Of a DNA stretch of 64,000 nucleotides, positions 44,401 to 55,500 are shown in pieces. Made by a program: the position numbers and the translations under genes. The notes beneath the pieces are model-generated. The model did no database searches, was not told where the DNA came from, and saw nothing but the letters and a program-made list of their open reading frames with translations. This stretch comes from Membranipora membranacea (taxonomy: Eukaryota; Bryozoa; Gymnolaemata; Cheilostomatida; Membraniporidae), in assembly GCA_914767715.1 (NCBI GenBank), contig OU612073.1, forward strand, positions 24,306,001 through 24,370,000. The letters run 5' to 3'. Position 1 is the first letter of the stretch. Every line of letters starts with the position of its first letter.

Positions 44401-47400
44401 TGATGAGTCTGAATATTAGTCTATACTGGTCCATTTGTAAGCTATGCTTCACTTACGCGGTGGTATAGAACCAGGTCTTTGTACTGGCGCTCCAGGCACT
44501 GCTGGTAGAGGTCTTGCGGCTCCTGGTATTGCAGGCAGTGGTCTACTACCGGTAGCCGCACCGGTTCCTGTTCCTGGTCTGCCCTCACCGCCCTGCGTTG
44601 TCATCGCTCCACCTTCTGTCTTCCTCTCCCTAAGTTGAGAAATGAGATGAAAATCTGGCATTTAACTAATTGTTTAACATAATATTGTAGCAGCTATTGC
44701 CTCACAACCTTTATGACACCTGCATTCTAAAGATTGCCTGTCAAAAATAGTAAATCTTTAATAGTTTGTATCATGTCATTAATTTTAATTAGAATATAAT
44801 CATTGACTTGATTTATATGTTCACCTCTCAGCTTTGAGAACTCCGTATTCATTCATAGGACCCTGATCATAGATAGTGTACTCATCAAAGTCAGCATTAG
44901 CGTCCAGGCCTGCTCCTCCCTCCATCTTCTTCCTGGCAGCCTCTTTATGAAGTCCGTACTCATTGAGTTGACCCTGATCATAGATGGTGTACTCGTCAAA
45001 GTCGGCATTCGCATCCAAGCCTGCTCCTCCCTCCATCTTCTTCCTAGCAGCCTCTTTGTGAAGTCCGTACTCATTCAATTGGCCTGAAATAAGTATGAAA
45101 AGTCCAAAGGAAATGAGACTACAAGGCCAAAGGACATGTGACAGAACAATTGGTCCATCAAGCTTCATTGATTACAGCTTCTAGTTCTACTGGTTATTTT
45201 GAGGACACTCTTTCACTTTGGATAACTCATAACCTGTTCTCTAAGTGTCAGTTACATTTCAGAAATACACTATGAGCTTTTTATAACAAATTGTCTACAA
45301 ATTCTCCCTCACCTTGGTCATAAATAGTATACTCATCAAAGTCAGCGTTGGTATCGAGACCTGCTCCTCCTTCAAGCTTCCTTTTGGCAGCGTCTTTGAG
45401 TAAACCATATTCATTAAGCTGTCCCTGGTCATAGATGGTGTACTCATCAAACTCTGCTTTGGCGTCAAGAGCATCAGCTCGTCCTGTGTAATTGATACAA
45501 ATAAACTTGATCAATTGAGAACTTAAGTTCTGTACTCTCCAAAGAGTAGTGTGACCATAATCAACGATAAAAATGTAACTACAGCAGTACAATTATTTAC
45601 AAGTTTGTTTTGAAGTGAAGACTGGGTTTGAACTATTCACCGGTTAGATCAGCAGCTCCATCAAGGTAAAATTAAGTTATTCCATAACTTGTTCATAAAT
45701 ACCAAGTGCCAAATTTATGGTAATGGTTTCTTTCACCAGAAACGAAAGATTTAAAATCTGGTTAATCCGTTGTTTTGACTTTTTGATATGATACTAACAA
45801 TAACCAAATGCTGAAGTGTGGACCCTACTCAAGTCCGACTAGATTTTTGTGATGCCCTTGCTCACCTTTAGCACCTGTGGTTGGTAGGATTATACCCTTC
45901 TGCATTGGGGCTTTCGGTAGTGGTCTCGGCCCTGGGGGCAACTGAGGTAGGGGTCTGTTCGCCATTGAGACAATTGATTGGTTACTGGGAGAAGGTTGCT
46001 AAAATAAATTTAAATATATCATAGAAAATTTGTTGCAAACACCTTAGTGAATGAGAAGTAATTTAATAACAAAAAATCCTCTCCTACAAGCTAGTAAAAC
46101 TTTATATGTATCAATGGTCTTCACTCCAATGTACATTTGGTATACTTTGGTATAATGAAGACTCCCGCTGTCTCCTTCCCACCTCAAAAAATCTGCTGTC
46201 ATCTTTTTCTACTGATGCCTAAAGTTTAACGTCATGAATTCACTAAGGTAGACTGTGTACTTATATATATAAGGAAAACGTTTAAGAATAACTTAAGTCT
46301 TTTTTCATCACATATAGTTACCTTGTTTACCATTGTAGAAAAATAAGTGTTTCCTCATCAATGAACTCACCATATTCATTGCCGGTATATACATTTGCGG
46401 GCCTCCCTGTGGATAGGGCATTATCCCTGGTTGAGACACTCTCCCCTGTTCGGGCATCAAACCTGGTTGAGACAACCTCCCCTGTTGAGGAGGCATCATA
46501 CCTTGTTGAGGCATCATGCATTGTTGAGAAGGCATCATCCCTTGTTGAAGCATCATCGCCTGTTGGGGAGACATTCTCTGTGGCATTGGGCTGCAACCTG
46601 GTGTTGAGCTCATCGGCGTAGATCCTTGAGATGATGTAAACATCATACTTGGAGTGGAAGTTAACTGACCCCCAGCTAGTCTCTTTTCCAACTCGACAAA
46701 ATGTGGAATTATCCTCTGTCTTCCTCCTGTAAAATAAATCCGAGGGAAACAGATAAGCAACAGCTCAGTAAATAAATGCAGTACTTTTAACTTACTGTTT
46801 GGGGCGCAGAATGTTTTGTGTTGGTCTTGAAACAAGATGAACAAGAATGTACTCTTACCAATCGTGCTGATGTCAGTCTCAAATATACCCAGTCTCTGCA
46901 TCTCCTGGGGACTATTCAGAGTTTGAGTGATGGTTGTTGCTCTAACACCCATATTATAGAGTCTTATGAGGAATTGGTTCATATCTAACATTCCACCTGT
47001 ACTAGTTGTTCGCCTAGCCTCATGAACTGCTTGTCTTATTTGATGAGTGTGCATCATATAGTTCTGAGGCTGTACCTGACCTGTCAACAGGGGACAACTC
47101 TTATAACAAAGGTTAAATATCATTATACCTATGACGTCAAAGGTGTCAGCTAAATGTTGCAACGGCAAATGATATTGACTCATGATAGAGAGAAGGGGAA
47201 ATGATCTGAACCGAACGTAAGTATTACCCAAACGTGAAGTTTCATAACCCACCTCTTGACTGGCACGCCGCACATGAGCAGCAGCCTATAGCTACTACTG
47301 CTGTCACCAGCACTGTTACAGACAGAACCGCTATCCATAATGTAGACGAGGACCACTCAGGGGGAGAGACGCTAGCTAAGTCTGGTCCAGCTGAAAATTC

Positions 47401-48059
47401 CAAATAGCAAAGTGAAAATATCTTACTTTAATCAGAAAAATAAAGACGAGCCTAATTCTCATTGAAATTCTTCTTCTAGAGCCTAAAGTAAAAAAGCATT
47501 TTTAAACCTAAATGGCAACATAACAAGACTCACAATGTACAGGCATCAGTACTAGGACAAACTTACAAGGATTCTTACCCGTAAACTATGACTGCTATGG
47601 TAAGTTTGTACTGTGTTAGTTAATCAAGTCAAAATATACCATCAACAGATGAAATCATGATAATTAATACTCTAATTCATTTTTGCTTTGGTACTCAAAG
47701 ATTTGATGTGCTCAGAATTTATTCAGGTTTTTACTGGACAAGCATTCTGTTGTTGATAGGCCCACTTAGATGCCACAAAAAAGCGACCTTATTATAATGA
47801 TCAAGTAACAGTTGCGTAGACTTGCTCTATGCCGTTTATGAAAAAAGTGTATTAGCCATCCATTCAGCTTTCTTAAAAGAACATGGTTTGCTATGCTAAA
47901 AAAATGCATCAATGAACAGAAAATTAAATAGACAATATTCATTCACCCACCTTTGCCATCAACCTTGCTAAGACCCAAACAATATATGGTCGGTGTAAAG
48001 AAATGGAGGATCAAGCCTATCCACAAAGGACAGGTCCTGATCTTATCTCTCCAACGCAT
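41419..48059 (-). CDS. Single-pass membrane protein with twelve FDEYTIY modules and SH3-ligand motifs
   Basis: Sixteen exons join in phase to 825 residues: 47951-48059, 47253-47390, 47129-47149, 46859-47080, 46371-46726, 45866-45998, 45313-45483, 44825-45083, 44457-44629, 43833-44009, 43594-43704, 43193-43388, 42855-42979, 42526-42576, 42003-42113, 41419-41543. An in-frame TAG lies two codons before the ATG. Domains: signal peptide (LWIGLILHFF, residues 12-21); ~20-residue ectodomain; membrane span 54-74 (LWIAVLSVTVLVTAVVAIG); Cys cluster GCCSCAAC, probably palmitoylated; helical region ~90-190; Met/Gln/Pro-rich region ~200-282; RPLPxxP motifs at 297, 307, 499 and 509. From ~327 to the end, FDEYTIYDQ occurs twelve times, nine paired with (L/M)NEY(G/A). 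It resembles vertebrate transmembrane adaptors (LAT, PAG) in plan, not sequence. Inferred: a scaffold phosphorylated by Src-family kinases. Least certain: the 21-bp exon and the first exon. Confidence 0.8.
41528..41762. repeat. Five 47-bp tandem copies of a splice acceptor plus exon start
   Basis: The unit TACTCGTTCAGCTCTCCTAA, ATATCACACAACATACAATA starts at 41528, 41575, 41622, 41669 and 41716. On the minus strand each copy carries ATTTAG/GAGAGCTGAACGAGTA, the acceptor and first codons of the last exon of the tyrosine-repeat gene. Only the first copy leads into the real exon. A TATACACACAACA tail continues to about 41812. Confidence 0.95.
44110..44260 (-). mobile_element. Possible tRNA-derived SINE head
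   Basis: On the minus strand GACTGGCTGACGTGCTAG resembles an A box, and TTAGTTCGATTCCTACTCCC a B box. Spacing is tRNA-like, but the body differs from the other SINEs here. It lies in an intron of the tyrosine-repeat gene. Confidence 0.4.
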
Positions 48060-49584
48060 ACTCTACATTTGTAATGGTTTTAGGTAGGCATCGTAGTTTT
48101 GTACTTAACATAAAAACCTACAATCAACTTTGGAATGGTATCATTGTTCTAAACAAGAATTCCTGTCATGCCTCTACGCTAGTTGTGACATTGCTAGTAG
48201 CAATGTGATTGTTTTGATTCTTATGATTATATTTGGTGATGATGATTCTTCACTCGATTTTCTCTGATAAGGATAATAAATCACTTGTCAAACAGTATAT
48301 TATCTTTAATTTTTGTCAGACTTATTCATATTATTTTCTCGAAAGGTTATGGAGCTGCTTTCCCAAATAGTTGGCGTCAGCGAGTGCTACAATCAAACAA
48401 GTTTTTTGTAAATATTAAATAAAAAAAACCTAATGTATCTTGAATCACCAACTGAGATATGTTATTACGATTACGTAGTATAGAATATTTAATTGACACT
48501 TTGTATTCATGAGTAACATGGTATAGTAATACTCGTCTTATGTTCTGCTACTAGAGTTGTCTGCACATTGGTGACATATTGATCACATCCAGATTCAGTA
48601 GCTTTAGTTGCATTGCATGACGCTCATCACACTCCTCTCCGAGCAGCTATGGTTTTCACAAAAAATACTTTATCAGCTAGCCTCAATCATTGACATAATA
48701 TTGTTTTAATTGATATCGTTCTGATAATCAGCTATCAATACCAGCCAGGTAAATTCCCTCAGTACACACAGCACCAAAATTAATCATAATTCTTTCAAAA
48801 TCCAGAATTCCATAATTGCCTTTCAAGACCCTTCCAAGTTTTGCTATTTTATTGAAATGAATGAAATACATCATTATACTTTTTATACGAATGTTAGCAT
48901 ATTTCTGATATCAAAATCAAGTGAATGGTGAACATGCTTGCACAGTGGAATATTATGCCTTAAATAAGAGATTCTTTCAATAAATATAATCAACAAATAC
49001 AAATAAGTAGAGATATATCACAAATAACTATAATAATCTAATATCCTGAGATTCAGAAGGGAAAATAGCTTATAATAAATCAGTGGCATTATTTTTAATT
49101 CTGCAACCTGACAATTCATCTAAACAGAGTGAAAATTTGTTCCTGGATATTCCACGCTTGTCTTCTGACTTACCAAAAACTCTGAAAAGACGCATACTAA
49201 TACAGCAAACTCATATTATTGCTGCAAATTCTCCTTGCACCAAATCTATAAATCTATTGACCCACATTGATTAATCTATAAAGCGCGAAAAATGGAAGCA
49301 ACTGCGTAAAAGTCGTTTACTTCAAGTCCGATACAATGCGCAGCAACAGTAGCAGGCTAAACCGTCAGCGCAAAATATTCACAGCAAACAAGAAATATTT
49401 TTCCATCATACTGTGTAGTGTGTCCATATGATATGAAGCCAATCCATGTCGCAGTGGTAACTCCTCTACATTTACAGAGCCGACCCAAGGGTAGGTAAGT
49501 ACTCTACATGTACATTATAGTATCTTTGTGTAGATCTGGTGATTGCATAAGTTGTGCTTACAGGTGAAATACAATGCTTTGTTG
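48060..49584. other. Intergenic stretch between the KCNQ 3' end and the tyrosine-repeat gene
   Basis: AT-rich, with the promoter of the minus-strand tyrosine-repeat gene expected here. An alternative short first exon (ATG at 49195, MRLFRVF, donor GTAAGT, phase 1) could also feed the membrane-span exon, but it lacks a signal peptide. A minus-strand AATAAA (TTTATT near 48849) could serve KCNQ. Confidence 0.4.
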
Positions 49585-52500
49585 TCAGGGGACTCCTTCT
49601 TCGTGGTTTATTTGAGCATCAGTAAGCCCCGGTGGTTGTTCATCTTTTTCCTCCAAACGTTTCACTATCGCATTGAGCATGATAATCGTTTGGTCCATCT
49701 TCATATCCATCCGGAACACCTGATCGAAGCAAGGACCAATTATTGCGAGTCAGTTATTTACACACACCATGGACTGAGATGATATTTTATAACTTGTTTG
49801 GTCTTATTTTTGCAGTCATCAGCCAGTACATTCCGTAAGATTAATAAAAAAAAACCTGTGTTTTGAAGAAAAATGATAAATGATGCACTTGCAGTTTTAG
49901 ATCATCAGAGCTATTGAAGACAAATAAATATGTTGTATACTGTTTTTTCCAGGAAGCTGAAAGGTTTCCGCAAAGTTCCGGGAGTTTTGAGTGGATTAGA
50001 CTAGGCCTACCTTGTCTTCTACCCTAGCCAGCCTTGACGTGACGGTAAGTCTTTGTCTGTCTTTCTCTGAAGTTGGCACACCGTTGCCTGGTTTGCCGAG
50101 CGTCTGATCCAGGCGGCGCTGTAGCTCTTTTATTCGTACCATCATATTTAGATGACCTTGTGAGTATTGTTCTATAATATCTCTGACATCATACGGCTTT
50201 CTTGCTTGCTGCAAATAAACCGAAGCAGGTAAAAATCCTATCATAGTACATCATTCACGTACCCACATACACATTCCAGAGCCAAAAATTAGCTCAGTAT
50301 ATAGAAGTAGCATTATGGTTTGTGTGATCCCACATAGTTGTAAATGGAGGTCCAACACAAATGCATCACAGAGAGTGACTGAGTAATCCGATGAGATTAT
50401 ATAAGATGAGATAACCCTCACATAAAGCATGGCTGAGATGTTTTAATCACAGTAGTTTACAATCTATTTAATTGGCAATTCAAAAAATGTGTGACGCACA
50501 CAGTAAAAGACAATACAGAGGAAGAATGACCATAAATTAGACGAATATATAACGCTGTATAACATTTTCAATAGCAGCCGAAAGCTGATATATTTCATGA
50601 CATACAAACCTGAAATTTCCGCCTCGCCACGAAGTATTTGATTCTCCTGATCACTCTAATAGCTGATTTGTGCTGGTCTGTAAGCCTGAATGATAAGAGA
50701 TAGATGATTAACATAACTGCCTTAACGTGTCAGGCTTAATTATCAGTCCCTGCTAGTAAGTCAGCTAGGTTTACTAACCAAAACCATGCTTCTATTGTCT
50801 GCCAAGAAGTAGATTCGTTTCATGCAGGAAAGAGGATGGGATTAAACAGGCTTTCACCAACATCAGCTAACTTCGGTCTATTCTAGCGACCTTTACCTTG
50901 ATTTGGTGATATAGCCTGTTTAAATGTTAAGATTAAACGAGGAAATAGGAGTGAGTCTAATTTAGAAAGTTTTGTGTTTATTCGACAACACTGATGAATC
51001 TCACACCAGGGGATAAACAGATAGAAGCTTATGATTGCATGCTCGCAGGCAGGCGGACAGAATCGACAGGCTAAAAATGATTTAACAACCTCTTAATTTG
51101 TGATCATAAATAAAATTGAAAATTTAGTTGAACGTGTATTTTCAGGTAAAGATTATTGAACGTGAACACAACGTACTCAAAAGGTATTTGGTACTGCATT
51201 CTGAATGCGAGAAAGGGGTTTAGTGTTGTTATTGTAATAATCCAAAGGTATGGTCAGAGTGTGCCAATTACTACAAAGGTTTTCTTCAAAGTTTTACCTG
51301 GGAAGGCTACTTCGCCTTCGCAAGCTCAGGCGTCTCATGAATTTGTCAAATCTGGAATACCCCAGAGTATTCATGATTCAAACTCAATTTCAAAATTTCA
51401 AATTCATATTCTCCATATACAACATTGTTGTCACCAAATATGGTATTAGAAGTTTAACTTATAAGATGTTAGAAGCTGTTAGAAGCTGAGTAGCACTATC
51501 TGAAGCTTATAAGTAACTGTAAGGTTAGTAGCTGCTGGAGTGATAGTATGGAGTGATAGTATGGAGTGATAGTATGGAGGATAACTCCCCTATAGCTCAG
51601 GGACATGTCAAGGAGAAGCTGTCACGCAACGGGAAGGGAGGGTAACTCTCTATATCTCTCTGCTCGCATTATCAAGTTTTTACAGTATTTATCCTCTGAT
51701 AACTAAAATACCAGCTCTGTAACATGCCATGTGTGAATGTTTACATTAAAACCTGATTGGCTGGACACATAAGTTTAGTTGTTGACAGGTTTTCTGCTTT
51801 GAGCTTAGTCTACTTACTGTGTCGGTTTAACTATAATATTATCTTCACTGTCCGCATCGTTCTGATCATCAGTGAAAGCATCATCATTATATTTACTCAT
51901 CTGTTTTACAGAGGACTGCCTCTTCAGTGCTATAAAACATGTCAGATATGCGAGATAGGGTCAAGATGTAGCGTTACCTCACTGATCGCTATATTTACAG
52001 TAGAAATCATTCAGGTGCAGGTTCAGTCTAGGAGCAAAACACAAGAAATACTATGTATAGTTACCCTTATTAGTTGCCGATGTAGTATCGTCATTGCTTA
52101 TTGTCATACTTTCATTACTTTCCTTTCTATCCATAGATCTAACAGAGAACTTCCTCTTCTTTATTATACTGGGTCTCTTAGCTTTGTTCTGTGAGAATGG
52201 ATTCATGTGATGATGTTTTGGTTCCTGAAAAATTAGCGATAGTCATCAAGTTAAACAGTCTTGTCAGTGCATTGAAATTTGTTACCCTTCACCCTCTGAT
52301 GGTGACAATCCCTGAGATATCAGTATGTGTCAATGCAAACAAATATTTTCTAGTCGCTGAGTGCAAATGAACTTTTCAGACACTGTGATCATTATCATGT
52401 CATTGCAGTTGCAGGGTAAAGCACCATGTTGTGACTGTGTTTTCTACTCATGGACAAAATGCATTTCTCTGTCAGTCTTGTTTGTGGGTTTTGTCTAAGG

Positions 52501-55500
52501 TTGATGTTGAAAAATGCTAACTGGTGATAGAAGTTGTCCCACTCTTTTCAATGGGTACATAACTCTATACAAAGAAAACTTCTATGCAGCAAAAACAGGT
52601 GGTGCCAGCTCTAGACAAATAACTGAAGAATCTGTGAAATAAAGTTGAGATGTTCTTGGTGATCAAAGCAGTATTCTCAATAGCCAGCAATAAAATAAGA
52701 GAGCTTTAACGTTTTACTTTTTAATCATTTTTACAAAATAGCTTTCAATAGAACCCAATAGATAACTGATATAATCAGCAAAATAACAGTGGGCAAGGCT
52801 TTCATCGGGTGTACATCTAAATTAAGTGGGAGTCGCAACGATTTCACTTACTCCAGGTTTAGAATTGGGCTTCTTGGTTTGAATAGGAGGCTGAAACATG
52901 CAAACAACAGGAGACATGATTTACATATTAGAGATTACGTTCTAGCTTTTATGTTTATGGATCATTAAGACTAAGAAGAGAAGGCGGAAGAGATCGATGA
53001 CAAACATGTCGTTTACAGCTAATCTACACCTGAGAGTGGGGGATAATTATCACCAATTACTTTTATCACAGTCTATCACTGAAACGCCAATCACAGACAC
53101 GACCTGTTACAAGAAATATAGAACTATCACAAGGTACCAGTCTATGGCTCATGAACCATGACCATCTTAAGAGCAGTTTTGTCCCTTTGTTCTTATGGCT
53201 AAGATTTGTGAGATTCAAAGATTTAGGAGAAAAATTTCACAATTCCCATCCCCGGCAGACTGCAGGAAGCAAATTTTTTATGCATTTCTGAGATTCTAGG
53301 ATGTAAAACAGATAGATATCAAATAGCACTCTCCCTCTGTATATCCTTGACTGGGGAGAAGAGTGATTCACCTGCTATGAAATCTATCACTCGGGAAATA
53401 GTATGCAGTGGATCCTCCTAACGTAAATCTACTATTCAAAAGTTGAGATCGAATCATGTTTTATATATCACAATTAGAATCATATCAAGCTCAAATCATC
53501 ATCTCTGATGAGACAAGACAATTCCCTGCACACAATACATATTAAGTGAATTATTGGTCCACAGCGAAGAAAGCCTCAGTTCTAAAAGAAGTGATGTATT
53601 TGTAGGGGTTCCCTAAGCAAGATTGTGAAAATCTGCTCTGACCTAAAAACTACATGTTCAAATTATGACTGTTGAGCCATAAGAGGAAGTCCTTCCCTCC
53701 GCTGGTTAAGCTTGAGGTTAGGAGAAGATAGGCACAGGACTGTAGACTGTAGATATGTACCAGATTTGTTAGATGGGTGTAGAGGTATCCCCCTCCAACT
53801 CACCTAATAATCTCAGACTATATAAAAGGTACAAGAGTAGTCTATGCTACCAGACTAAGAGACTGAAGTACATGCTACGAAAATGAAGGTCAAAAACTTG
53901 ATATGTTACCAATGATAGGGATGTGTCTATGGTTGAGCGCCGGAGCCTGGATACTTGAGGTACAAGGCTGGCCCTCGAGAGCAAACTCCTGCGCTTAGGC
54001 TAACAATTATATCAATAAATAATAAAGGATATTCTAAAATATAGATATTATTCAGGTATGTCTGAAAATGTATCCCAGAATGCAACCCTTGCATGAAATT
54101 CAAACTGAGAAAAAGACAAACTAGACCTGCAAGTGTATATTCAATTTCATTACAATAAAACTCCATCATTGGGTATTATTTTTCCAAGAAAACATGGGGG
54201 TGTCATTGTCCAACTGACGAAAAAATAACACTCCTTGAGGAAACATATCAAATATTTTTTGAGGGAAATCCTAAATTAGGAGATGGATGCCGTTTGCAGC
54301 ATGGACTATGAACTCCAAAATAGTCTGACTCTATCCTTATCTGATTGTAGAGCGCAGTTTTAAACTATAATATTTATTTATAGTCGAATAATTATCATCG
54401 GCACAAAAGTTGGTATACTGAAAATAATATCTTTCAATTTTACTGATACATGGTTGGTCATACAAAGCAGTATGGGAGATGAGGTGAGTTTGATCATGTG
54501 TTACCAAAACGCCAAAGCACAGATGATGTATATCGTGTTCACTTGAGGCACGTGCTCAAATAACTGCCCGACATTATTTGATGTTTCTTAGTTCAGGAAC
54601 AAGTCCTGAGCACGCATTGATGTATGCACGATTTGGTAAATAATTTATATTTTTGCACCAATTGTTACATATGTTATGCATACTTTGGATTCATATGCAT
54701 CATGCGATTTAAGGTCAGATTTGAGAATAAACTAGAAATGTTATCTCATAATAACATTTTTCACCGATCTATATATAGCTATGTTATAATATAACTGGGG
54801 CTCAATTATGTAATTGAGTGATATATTGATCAGTTTACATGATCCTACAAACTAACCCACGCGCACGGCACACACATAAATTTATATAAAAAGAAATTAT
54901 GAAAATGAGATATTATTTAGTACGCTCGTACCTGAGTATACATTTTCCATGTGGCACTGTTGATGTTCTTATTACTGGCAGCGTGCACTCTCCACAAGCA
55001 CTGGATAAGCGTAGCAGCTGCAGGTATCTGTCTGTTAAAGTGTTTCTGACGCTGCTTCTGCTGCACTTTTAGAGCAAAGCCCGATCCTAAGATACCCTGG
55101 ATAATACAATAACATAATACCTCATACTGTAATACAATAATTTCATATATATTTGTACTGAAGCAGCCATAACACAACATACCGTGTAACCGACTTATTG
55201 TTTTAAAAAGTACACGTGCTCGATGTTACACAACTAATCTGAACTCCTCTTCAGCTCATTGAGTTTTTAAGTCATGTTTATGGATCACAATATTCGAAAA
55301 TATCAAACACCGCCCACTGTTTGATGAGAAAGCTGTCGAGAAAACCTTGGATATTTCCACATAGAATCATCCTAAGTTTGCAGAACCGTGTATTATATAT
55401 ACTAAAAAGCGAAGCTCAAATCCTTTACCCTTGGGTGCTTTAAGCATCAAGGGAACAAAATCATGATTTAAACTTATGTATAAAAACTAAATGCCTCATG

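Noticed and set aside
42003-45483. Calling the tyrosine modules classical ITAMs or ITIMs
   Set aside because: YGIL/YGLL fits YxxL, but the partner is YTIY with Tyr, not Leu/Ile, at +3; spacing is about 22 residues rather than 6-12; position -2 of NEYG is Asn, not I/V/L/S. The resemblance is to docking repeats only.
46308-46860. Alternative Ser/Thr/Asp-rich frame and plus-strand Val/Leu-rich frames over the Met/Gln/Pro-rich exon
   Set aside because: Only the PQQGMMP-type frame joins the neighbouring exons in phase at both ends.
49543-49782. Plus-strand 79-codon frame
   Set aside because: Antisense to the last KCNQ exon, whose [20 protein letters not shown] coiled coil completes the channel in phase.
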